Part shown: positions 1 through 5,090 of the stretch, in pieces | How the letters are laid out: the number at the start of each line of letters is the position of its first letter | Numbering within the stretch: the stretch's first letter is position 1 | Source of the DNA: CAZEJK01 sp964512045 | GTDB taxonomy: Bacteria; Acidobacteriota; Thermoanaerobaculia; Thermoanaerobaculales; Sulfomarinibacteraceae | Direction: 5' to 3' | DNA: 5,844 nt | Assembly: GCA_964512045.1 (NCBI GenBank) | Contig: CAZEJK010000312.1 | Location: forward strand, 1 to 5,844 | Notes under the pieces: model-generated | The model's input: only the letters and a program-made list of their open reading frames with translations | Told to the model about the DNA's origin: nothing | Databases searched by the model: none | Position numbers and translations under genes: made by a program

Positions 1-152
1 TCTGGTCCGCATCCGACCTCGCTGCACGCCCACTCCTGCGGACGGGACGTCCGCGCTCCCATCTCAGCCGACACCCTCGCACGGACCGCGGACATCTTGT
101 CCGCATCCGACCTCGCTGCGAGCCACTCCTGCGGACGGGACGTCCGCGCTCC
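1..152. repeat. Two direct copies of a ~58-bp GC-rich hairpin repeat
   Basis: Copy one occupies 1-59 and copy two 95-152. They are nearly identical, with one mismatch near the start and a small difference (one-base indel plus neighbouring changes) around 26-29 versus 120-122. Each copy opens with GTCCGC, runs through CATCCGACCTCGCTGC, and ends in ACTCCTGCGGAC followed by GGGAC and GTCCGCGCTCC. Each contains the inverted pair GCGGAC/GTCCGC with a 5-base loop (38-54 and 131-147). A third such hairpin with loop ATCTT (88-104) straddles the left edge of copy two. Copy one begins at the window edge, so the array may continue to the left. Reading frames across it look like artefacts. It resembles intergenic repeat families common in some GC-rich phyla; I cannot name the family. 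Confidence 0.75.
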
Positions 153-182
153 TCTCGCTCTGCGATCCGCCGCGAGCGCCGC

Positions 183-818
183 TCACCGCACGGCCGGTCC
201 GAGTTCCTCCGTGTCGTCGTCCGATGTGCTCGCTTCTTCAGGCTCGAACGTTGGCTCATGGTGCCGGCGAGACGCCCGGTCCGCGCGAGCCCGGTAGATC
301 AGGTAGAGACCGAACAGCACGATCGCCAGCGGCCACCACTCCCGCAGCCATTCGAGGGAGAGGTCGAATGCGGTGTTGGCGAGGAGCAGCGCTCCGAAGA
401 CGGTCAGCGTGACCCCGCCCGCAACCGACCCGTGCAAGCCGGCCTCCACAGGCTTGGGAAGGTCGATCTCATTACGGCCCGCCAGCGCCTCGTTGTACAG
501 GACCGCCAACCGCGCCGCATCGATGATGTTGTACAGCCAGAAGAACGGCAGCACCAGCGCAGCAATCCCGATGAACGCGTCCGGCGGCCTGCTCGCCAGG
601 AACGCGATCAGGCAGCCGATCACCCCCACGTGGATGAACCCGCGCTGGGTGTAGCCGAGGTAGACCTGGCCGAGACCCGGCATCACCGACAGGATGGCGG
701 CGACGGCAGGAGAGCGGCGCCGCGGATCGCTCATCGGCAGCTGTTGAGGACCGTACACGCTGTGGTCGTACGCAGGTGGCTGCGGCTCGTACTGTTGATT
801 CGCTTGTGGCTGATTCAT
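183..818 (-). CDS. TM2-domain / LiaI-like multi-pass membrane protein (third gene of sigma operon)
   Basis: This 211-residue protein has a Gln/Pro/Tyr-rich cytoplasmic-looking N-terminus (1-30). A TM2-type segment follows: PGLGQVYLGYTQRG (47-60), then a hydrophobic helix (about 61-77), a second helix (about 82-98) and the family-like YNIIDAARLA. Two more hydrophobic stretches lie at about 131-150 and 161-176; the last, WWPLAIVLFGLYLIYRAR, resembles the LiaI/LiaF-type (DUF5668) membrane region. The tail (182-211) is very acidic. The start ATG overlaps the anti-sigma stop in an ATGA junction and has GGAG seven bases upstream, implying translational coupling. A second ECF-type promoter lies within the preceding gene (884-910). 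Its role is unknown; operon context suggests a membrane target or sensor partner of the sigma/anti-sigma pair. The TM2-like call is fairly sure, the function is not. Confidence 0.8.
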   Translation of the reverse strand: MNQPQANQQYEPQPPAYDHSVYGPQQLPMSDPRRRSPAVAAILSVMPGLGQVYLGYTQRGFIHVGVIGCLIAFLASRPPDAFIGIAALVLPFFWLYNIIDAARLAVLYNEALAGRNEIDLPKPVEAGLHGSVAGGVTLTVFGALLLANTAFDLSLEWLREWWPLAIVLFGLYLIYRARADRASRRHHEPTFEPEEASTSDDDTEELGPAVR

Positions 819-1678
819 GCTCTTTCTCCAGTTTGACCCTGCGCTGCTGAGCCCTCGGAGGAGGGCTCAACGTTCGTCAGCAGAGACGCAAGCTCGTCGC
901 AGATGGTTCCAAACGTCGTCGAAAGCGAAGACCATGCGGTCTGGACGGCGTCGCGCCACACGTCCAGAACGTTCGTGGTGAACGCCAGTAGGGGCTCGAG
1001 AATCGCGATCTCGAGCCATTCCGCCACAGCCTGAAGCCGAGCACCGAGCCCGACGACAATCTCGCCCACGTCCATCACGAAGACCACATCAGGGTCGACG
1101 ATCTGTGCTGCGTGGGCAGGCAGCGCCGCGAGCGGAACTCCCGTGGCCTGAAACACTACTGTGCACAGAACAACGACGGTGAACGCCGCTTCCATGGCAA
1201 ACCGAGGCCGCCGCAGCCACGACCCGAACGTCCGTGTGGCACGCCGTCGTGCCCGCCGGGGCCACGGAACTGTCGCCTTCATGACATCAGCGACGAACCG
1301 CGGATCCGGGCACAGATCCCGTAGCCCAGGCAGCGCCCCCTCGAGCTCTCGCAGAGCATGCAACGTGGCGGCACACTCGCCACAGCGCGCGGCATGGCGC
1401 TCCACGAGGAACCGCTCTGCCGGCGACAGCTCGTCGTCAACCACCGCCGGCAGCAGCTCGCGGCAGCGCGCACACGGCTCGCCGCTGGTCTGCTCCAAGA
1501 TCTCCCGAATCATCGACTCCGGATCGTCCGGCCGCGCCCCCTGCTCAGCAAGCTCGAGCAGCTCTCGACACGCGTCGCAGGCCGCGGCGTGCTCGAGGCA
1601 GGCTCGGTGCTCCGCATGCTCGAGCGTTCCGAAAAGCAGTCCGGTGAGGCAGCGCTCGAAGCGGCGACAGTCCATCAT
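815..1678 (-). CDS. Transmembrane anti-sigma factor with two zinc-binding (zf-HC2/ZAS) modules
   Basis: This 287-residue protein most likely binds and silences the ECF sigma factor encoded just upstream. Two His-x3-Cys-x2-Cys signatures are visible: H30/C34/C37 with C10 nearby, and H95/C99/C102 preceded by C69-x2-C72 and the typical LPAVVDDELSPAERFLVERH. A basic linker (141-158) leads to one membrane helix at about 161-180 (AAFTVVVLCTVVFQATG). About 105 residues lie beyond it on the far side of the membrane, a long predicted sensor region rich in amphipathic helices (205-268). Translation starts at tandem ATG codons; the first overlaps the sigma stop as ATGA and GGAG lies just upstream. The 3' end also carries a promoter-like element in codons for FGTICDELASLL. 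Family assignment is firm; which zinc module contacts sigma is not known. Confidence 0.9.
   Translation of the reverse strand: MMDCRRFERCLTGLLFGTLEHAEHRACLEHAAACDACRELLELAEQGARPDDPESMIREILEQTSGEPCARCRELLPAVVDDELSPAERFLVERHAARCGECAATLHALRELEGALPGLRDLCPDPRFVADVMKATVPWPRRARRRATRTFGSWLRRPRFAMEAAFTVVVLCTVVFQATGVPLAALPAHAAQIVDPDVVFVMDVGEIVVGLGARLQAVAEWLEIAILEPLLAFTTNVLDVWRDAVQTAWSSLSTTFGTICDELASLLTNVEPSSEGSAAQGQTGERA
884..910 (-). promoter_or_regulatory. Second, internal ECF-type promoter (P2) inside the anti-sigma gene, upstream of the TM2 gene
   Basis: On the minus strand, GGAAC (910-906), 17 bases, then CGTCT (888-884). Flanking bases match P1 too: GGAACCAT at the left and TGCGTCTCTGCT at the right are identical in both, while the 12 bases between them differ almost completely. 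That is the pattern expected of a promoter, with conserved -35 and -10 regions and a free spacer. It lies in codons for anti-sigma residues about 257-268. A transcript from near 877 would have about 59 bases of leader before the TM2-protein ATG at 818. Confidence 0.6.
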
Positions 1679-2238
1679 CGCGCTCCATCCACAGCGGTCA
1701 GCTCGCGAAGTCTGTCGGCCAGCTCCAGCCGAGCGCGATGCGATCGGGACTTGATCGTGCCCACCGGCACATCCAGCATCTGGGCGATCTCACGGACCTT
1801 GAGCTGCTGGATCTCCTTGAGGAGGATCATCTCGCGGCTGTCGTGACTCAGGCGACCGATCGCTGAGTACAGCAGCTGCGACTGAGCCGAGCGGATCCCG
1901 AGCTCCTCCGGTGATGGCTGCTGATCCGCGACATCGCCCGCAGCCTCGTCCGACACCTGACCCGGAGGCGTCCGGCTGGCGTTGCGGCGGAGCCGGTCAA
2001 TGCAGCTATTGCGGGCCAAACGGAGGAGCCACGGGATAAACGTGTCGGTCGACTGTACCGAGCCCAGCTGACGGTACACCTTGAGGAACACCTCCTGTGC
2101 GGCGTCGCGCGCCTCCTCACGATCGCGCAGGTAGTGCACTGCGATGCCGAACACCCGTCCCTGGAAACGCCGCACCAGCTCCTCCCAGGCCAGATCGTCG
2201 CCGAACCGGCAACGCTGCAGGACCTCCTCAAGCCGCAA
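1675..2238 (-). CDS. ECF-subfamily RNA polymerase sigma-70 factor (RpoE-like), TTG start
   Basis: From the TTG start the protein is 187 residues, the usual length of an ECF sigma factor. Region 2 spans about 11-89, including DAAQEVFLKVYR (45-56, core-polymerase binding) and the -10-reading segment FIPWLLRLARNSCIDRLRR (67-85). A variable linker follows, then region 4 (about 126-179) with the helix-turn-helix KVREIAQMLDVPVGTIKSRSHRARL that reads the -35 element. The frame stays open upstream to ATG 2373 and GTG 2409. I chose TTG 2238 because AAAGGA sits seven bases before it, a clear ECF promoter lies at 2281-2307 inside any longer version, the upstream codons have lower GC3, and the extension adds nothing to the fold. 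The stop overlaps the anti-sigma start by four bases. Gene identity is very secure; the start is about 75% likely. Confidence 0.93.
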   Translation of the reverse strand: MRLEEVLQRCRFGDDLAWEELVRRFQGRVFGIAVHYLRDREEARDAAQEVFLKVYRQLGSVQSTDTFIPWLLRLARNSCIDRLRRNASRTPPGQVSDEAAGDVADQQPSPEELGIRSAQSQLLYSAIGRLSHDSREMILLKEIQQLKVREIAQMLDVPVGTIKSRSHRARLELADRLRELTAVDGAR

Positions 2239-2254
2239 ACGCCATTCCTTTCCG
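2239..2254 (-). promoter_or_regulatory. Ribosome binding site deciding the sigma-factor TTG start
   Basis: Reading the minus strand, AAAGGA is followed by seven bases and then TTG at 2238. No comparably spaced purine-rich site precedes GTG 2409; ATG 2373 has only a weak G-rich stretch. An ATG in another frame (2245-2243) directly abuts the AAGGA and opens a five-codon frame that stops at once, so it is probably incidental. Confidence 0.6.
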
Positions 2255-2280
2255 CAGCCCTCGCGGGCCGTCACGAGCAG

Positions 2281-2307
2281 AGACGCATCGTGCCACAGAA
2301 TGGTTCC
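2281..2307 (-). promoter_or_regulatory. ECF-type promoter (P1) for the sigma operon, probably autoregulated
   Basis: On the minus strand, GGAAC (2307-2303) is separated by exactly 17 bases from CGTCT (2285-2281). This matches the general ECF pattern of an AAC-containing -35 and a CGTC -10 (known for RpoE-like and Bacillus sigmaW/X/M promoters). Transcription would start near 2275, giving a leader of about 36 bases to TTG 2238. A near copy lies at 884-910. The cognate sigma factor is the obvious candidate to read it; that is inference. Confidence 0.7.
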
Positions 2308-2525
2308 ATCATCGGCTTGCTCGTGACTGGAAAGCGGACACCGAGCCCGCACGACTCCGGAGGTCCTTGACATCGGCCCGCCCTGAGCCCAAGTTCTGGG
2401 TGCGACCACTCGATCGTCTGCACGCGCGGCCAGCTCCCGACCCCGACCGGCGCGGCGCCATCTACACTCGGCGACGGCAACAGCTCGTGAGCGAACGACA
2501 ACCTGGATGCACCCGGAAGAACGGA

Positions 2526-2531
2526 GGGAGG
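2526..2531 (+). promoter_or_regulatory. Shine-Dalgarno site of hicB-like gene
   Basis: GGGAGG with a six-base spacer before ATG 2538. It fixes the start of the hicB-like gene, because the same frame is open upstream to about 2097, antisense to the sigma gene. Confidence 0.75.
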
Positions 2532-2537
2532 CGACTG

Positions 2538-2726
2538 ATGACTCAGTACGACATCACCGTCCGTTGGAGCAACGTGGACGAGGCATTCATCGCGGAGGTG
2601 CCCGCCCTGCCGGGGTGCAGCGCGCGGGGCGTCGACGCCGAGGCGGCCGTAACCGCCTGTCAGGACGCGATCGAGCTCTGGGACGAGACCGCCCGGGAAT
2701 CGGGCCGCTCGCTCGCCGAGACCTGA
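2538..2726 (+). CDS. HicB-like antitoxin-fold protein, solitary
   Basis: This 62-residue protein has the layout of the HicB-like antitoxin fold (partial RNase-H-like fold): the strand YDITVRWSNVDEAFIAEVP (4-22), the hallmark LPGCSARG (24-31), and a helix with EAAVTACQDAIELWDETARE. The C-terminal GRSLAE is typical of short HicB/UPF0150-type proteins. ATG 2538 is well supported by GGGAGG six bases upstream; a longer open reading frame upstream has no family similarity. HicB normally neutralises the HicA mRNA interferase, but no HicA-like gene (short basic protein with the GSH motif) is visible on either side, and no C-terminal DNA-binding domain is attached. It may be a stand-alone regulator or an antitoxin acting on a distant partner. 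Confidence 0.85.
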   Translation: MTQYDITVRWSNVDEAFIAEVPALPGCSARGVDAEAAVTACQDAIELWDETARESGRSLAET

Positions 2727-2852
2727 ACGGCGGGTGGTGTCCTGACATAGGTTGTCATCGCAAGGATGCAACCGAGTCTTGAGTTGCCAACGCGGCCGCT
2801 GGCCGCACCACCCCGCGCCTCCAGTCGCTGTACACTGACACCTGGGGGCACC
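2727..2852 (+). promoter_or_regulatory. Upstream region of the CAT-family gene: inverted repeat and possible -10
   Basis: A perfect hairpin GCGGCC-GCT-GGCCGC lies at 2792-2806. It has no T-run, so it is not a standard terminator and could be an operator or simple pause site. TACACT at 2831-2836 resembles a -10 box (the same word precedes the hicB-like gene), but no good -35 is present. GGGGG at 2844-2848 precedes the chosen GTG start by four bases. Confidence 0.35.
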
Positions 2853-3512
2853 GTGGAACAGCCGTTCGATATCATGTCGTCACCTCGGCGCGAGCACTTC
2901 GAGCTCTTCCGAAGCTTCGAGATCCCGTTCTTCAACGTGTGCGCCGACGTGGACGTGACGGCTCTCAGGAAGCTGTGCCGCTTCAGTGAGGCGCCATCCT
3001 TCTTCGCCGCAAGCCTGTACCTGTCGATGACGGCGCTCAACGACGAGCCGGTGTTCCGCTTGCGGCTGCGCGACAGTGATCCTCCGGTCGTCTGCCACGA
3101 CGTCGTCCATGCCAGCGCCACGGTGCTGCTCGACGACGACTCGTTCGCCTTCTCCGACATACCGTTTCACCGCTCGTTCGAGCAGTTCGCCGCCGGCTGC
3201 CAGGCGGGCATCGAGGCAGCCCGAAGCCGACCGGTCAAGCTCGCAGCGCAGCCAGACCGGGACGACCTGGTGTACTACACGGTCCTGCCGTGGGTCTCAT
3301 TCACGAGCTTTGCCCACGCGCGGCGGCTCGGCCGTGACGACTCCGTGCCGCGGATCGCAGTCGGTCGGTACCGGCCGGAATCGAACGGACGGTGGCTGAT
3401 GCCGGTGTCGATCGAGGCGCATCACGCACTGGCTGATGGGCTCCACGTGGGCCGGTTCTTCGAACAGCTTCAGAAGCTCTTGGACCGACCAGAGCCCGCC
3501 CTCGCGACCTGA
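2853..3512 (+). CDS. Chloramphenicol acetyltransferase-family (type A CAT-like) O-acetyltransferase
   Basis: The product is 219 residues from GTG 2853, the classic CAT length. The N-terminus shows PRREHFELFR (11-20) followed by FFNVCADVDVT, the start of the CAT fold. The active-site signature is H190-H191-A-L-A-D195-G196 within VSIEAHHALADGLHVGRFF; H191 corresponds to the catalytic base and D195 to the structural Asp. LPWVSFTSF (145-153) is also conserved. CAT enzymes are trimeric cytoplasmic proteins that acetylate chloramphenicol from acetyl-CoA; the natural substrate of chromosomal relatives is often unknown. The position matching Ser148 of CAT III appears to be Thr143, a mild substitution in the transition-state pocket. 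An ATG at 2766 would add 29 residues unlike the family. No mobile element or resistance cassette surrounds it. Family certain, drug activity unproven. Confidence 0.9.
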   Translation: MEQPFDIMSSPRREHFELFRSFEIPFFNVCADVDVTALRKLCRFSEAPSFFAASLYLSMTALNDEPVFRLRLRDSDPPVVCHDVVHASATVLLDDDSFAFSDIPFHRSFEQFAAGCQAGIEAARSRPVKLAAQPDRDDLVYYTVLPWVSFTSFAHARRLGRDDSVPRIAVGRYRPESNGRWLMPVSIEAHHALADGLHVGRFFEQLQKLLDRPEPALAT

Positions 3513-3568
3513 CCGGCGGCTCGAGCCACTACAAGGCTGCAACGATCGCGGCCAGCGGCAGCATCACG

Positions 3569-3595
3569 AAAAGCCCCACAGTCGACAGCGTGGGG
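3569..3595 (-). terminator. Intrinsic terminator of the COG3014-like lipoprotein gene
   Basis: The stem CCCCAC/GTGGGG (3574-3579 with 3590-3595) closes a 10-base loop containing GTCGAC. Read on the minus strand the hairpin is followed by C and TTTT (3572-3569). It begins 14 bases after the stop codon of the minus-strand gene. On the plus strand no T-run follows, so it would only weakly stop transcripts from the convergent acetyltransferase gene. Confidence 0.55.
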
Positions 3596-3608
3596 AACGC
3601 CACTCAGA

Positions 3609-4772
3609 TCATGGAACGCGTCGGGTCACGAACAGCGGGCCGGCGTCCCACGTCTCCGGCAGCGACAGATGCTCCTCCTGGACCGCCGCACCGTCGGGGC
3701 TCGCGTACACCAGCTCGACCGCGTCGACGCCTGGCGGCACCTCGACGCGCAGCACCTGACAGCTTGCCGGAAGGGTCGACCAGTGCCGGAGATCCGCGCG
3801 ATCGGCCAGAGCGAGGAGCGTCCGAGCGAGGAGCTCGACGCCCCAGCCGTGGTCCTCGCCGAGGTTGTGCGCCAGAGCCTCCTGGGCCACGGTCTTCACC
3901 GACTCCTTGGCGATCAGTCCCGCCAGCCGCGCCCGCAGGCTCGCCGACGCCAGCTGCTCCATATCGGTCAGCACCACCGAGCGCTCGGCTACCCGGCCTC
4001 CTGCGACGACACGTGCATGGTCCACCGCGCTCGGCGGCCGCGCCACGTAGCGCGGCCACGCTACGGCGTGGCTCGGCCAGACGCCGACGCCGTTCTCCAC
4101 CTTTGCCGGGCCACGACCGAGGAGCAGCACCACGTACAGGTCGCGCTCGTCCGCCGTTTCCGAACCACCCAGCCGCGCCATCTCGCTGTGCAAGAAGGCA
4201 ATCGACGGGCTCTCGGACACCGCCTCGGCGAGCACCTCCACGGCCAGGTCACCTTGTCCCGCGTGCTCGAGCGAGACCGCCGCGAGGTACCGCGTGAACG
4301 GGAACCGGCAGGCGGTGCAGCGCGCATCACGGACCGCAGCCAACGCGCTCTCTGCAGCACTCGCCGCACCCTCGAGGTCCTGTAGAGCCAGAAAGTTCGT
4401 CATCGCGAGTGTGTGCACGTAGATGCGCTCGAACTCCTCGCCGCGGTAACCAGCCGCAGCGTCGTTGACGAGCAGGCTGACGCCGCCGTCCGCCTCCGCC
4501 CAGCTCCCGCTCCCAACGGCCGCGGCAACCTCGGCAAGCAGCGCGTTGCTTTCCTCGTACCGACCGAGCTCCTGCAGCACCACCGCCCGCTCCATCGCCG
4601 CCAGCGCCGTATCCCGCCCGATGATCTCCTCGTCGGACAGCAGCTCCAGCGCCTGGTCCGGTCCGACCTCGTAGTAGCGGACGCTCGCCCGGTCGAGCTG
4701 CGACGACGCACAGCCACCGGCAACTGCCAGCGCCAGGGCAATCACGAACCAACAGTGCAGAGGATGTCGCAT
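3609..4772 (-). CDS. COG3014-like tetratricopeptide-type lipoprotein, function unknown
   Basis: This 387-residue protein starts with a signal peptide, MRHPLHCWFVIALALAVAGGC, whose AGG-C21 lipobox predicts lipidation and membrane anchoring. The mature part has helical, Ala/Leu/Glu-rich repeats (about 55-200) resembling TPRs. It includes LLVNDAAAGYRGEEFERIYVHTL and NFLALQDLEGA, recognisable features of the uncharacterised COG3014 family (a 'YxGExFE' motif followed by a 'NxLALxDxEGA' helix). The C-terminal part carries LYVVLLLGRGPAKVENG and ADLRHWSTLPASCQVLRVEVPPG, also family-like. Cys152 and Cys155 form a CTAC pair. ATG 4772 is preceded by GGGAGGA at five bases; the open frame continues to 4880 but the extension would destroy the signal peptide. 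Family membership is by eye; the biochemical role is unknown. Confidence 0.85.
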   Translation of the reverse strand: MRHPLHCWFVIALALAVAGGCASSQLDRASVRYYEVGPDQALELLSDEEIIGRDTALAAMERAVVLQELGRYEESNALLAEVAAAVGSGSWAEADGGVSLLVNDAAAGYRGEEFERIYVHTLAMTNFLALQDLEGAASAAESALAAVRDARCTACRFPFTRYLAAVSLEHAGQGDLAVEVLAEAVSESPSIAFLHSEMARLGGSETADERDLYVVLLLGRGPAKVENGVGVWPSHAVAWPRYVARPPSAVDHARVVAGGRVAERSVVLTDMEQLASASLRARLAGLIAKESVKTVAQEALAHNLGEDHGWGVELLARTLLALADRADLRHWSTLPASCQVLRVEVPPGVDAVELVYASPDGAAVQEEHLSLPETWDAGPLFVTRRVP

Positions 4773-4974
4773 GGCCGTCCTCCCTCTCCAACAAACCGAG
4801 GAGCAATCCTGGTGCCAATGTGGTGCGCGGCGTCCGCGCAGGCCACACCACGGTTCCGGCGACTCGCCTGTCCTCCGCATAGGACACGGACGTCCTCCGG
4901 GGTGTCACTCCTGCGCACCCTTCGCGGTCCGCTCCTCAAGCACGTGGCGAGGGTATGTCATGCCGCCGCCGGCG

Positions 4975-5001
4975 CGAACCCTTTCCGCTCGAGATCCGTA
5001 G
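4975..5001 (+). promoter_or_regulatory. Possible ECF-type promoter for the toast-rack gene
   Basis: CGAACC (4975-4980) contains GAAC followed, after exactly 17 bases (4980-4996), by CGTAG (4997-5001). This shares the spacing and core bases of the two sites in the sigma operon, but differs at the first -35 base and in the last -10 bases. Transcription near 5008 would leave a leader of about 83 bases containing the hairpin at 5048-5066. Suggestive only. Confidence 0.3.
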
Positions 5002-5047
5002 TTTCTGCACAGTGGGTGCGGTATCGTGCCCGGGCACAGCCGCCTGG

Positions 5048-5066
5048 GGCGCCACCTGATGGCGCC
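5048..5066 (+). promoter_or_regulatory. Hairpin in the leader of the toast-rack gene
   Basis: GGCGCCA and TGGCGCC form a perfect 7-bp stem with the loop CCTGA, 12 bases upstream of the AGGGAGG ribosome binding site (5079-5085). No T-run follows, so it is not a terminator. It could stabilise the mRNA, act as an operator, or have no role. Confidence 0.35.
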
Positions 5067-5090
5067 GCACGCGAGCAGAGGGAGGCACAT

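Larger units (their letters stand above)
2239..2537. other. Divergent intergenic region between sigma operon and hicB-like gene
   Basis: This 299-base stretch separates the minus-strand sigma start from the plus-strand hicB-like gene. It holds the P1 promoter and the sigma ribosome binding site. On the plus strand, TACACT (2463-2468) could serve as a weak -10 for the hicB-like gene, but I see no convincing -35 at the right distance. Open frames crossing it on both strands lack domain signatures. Confidence 0.55.
4773..5090. other. 318-base divergent intergenic region rich in inverted repeats
   Basis: No gene is supported here; open frames lack signatures. Several inverted repeats are visible. 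TGCGCGG-CGT-CCGCGCA (4824-4840) is flanked by GTGG (4820-4823) and CCAC (4848-4851). TGTCCT-CCGCAT-AGGACA lies at 4869-4886, and the palindrome GGACGTCC at 4888-4895. GTGCCCGGGCAC (5026-5037) and GGCGCCA-CCTGA-TGGCGCC (5048-5066) follow. These may be operators for the two diverging genes. CACTCCTGCG at 4906-4915 also occurs in the repeat at the left edge of the window, but the match is too short to call a further copy. Confidence 0.5.

Noticed and set aside
1..152. CRISPR array
   Set aside because: Only two copies with ~36 bases between them, repeats of ~58 bases that are imperfect, and no cas genes; the structure is hairpin-repeat-like instead.
97..297. Short plus-strand open frame across the repeat
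   Set aside because: It is built from the hairpin repeat itself and then runs antisense into the TM2 gene; no ribosome binding site or family features.
258..836. 192-codon plus-strand open frame
   Set aside because: It is antisense to the TM2-type gene, is Arg/Gln-rich with no domain signature, and is a typical GC-rich shadow.
2228..2245. Five-codon minus-strand leader frame overlapping the sigma TTG start
   Set aside because: Its ATG directly abuts the AAGGA with no spacer, so efficient initiation is unlikely.
2271..2771. 166-codon minus-strand frame over the sigma upstream region and the hicB-like gene
   Set aside because: No recognisable motifs, antisense to a well-supported small gene, and it overlaps the P1 promoter.
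2855..2881. GGAAC, 18 bases, CGTC on the plus strand at the CAT gene start
   Set aside because: Spacing is one base longer than the other sites and the element falls within the first codons of the conserved CAT N-terminus, so it cannot drive that gene; probably chance.
3590..4385. Long plus-strand frames opposite the lipoprotein gene
   Set aside because: Arg/Pro/Ala-rich low-complexity translations typical of the opposite strand of a GC-rich gene.
4831..4857. GGAACC on the minus strand upstream of the lipoprotein gene as a third -35
   Set aside because: At 16-17 bases downstream there is no CGTC-like -10; only the -35 half matches.
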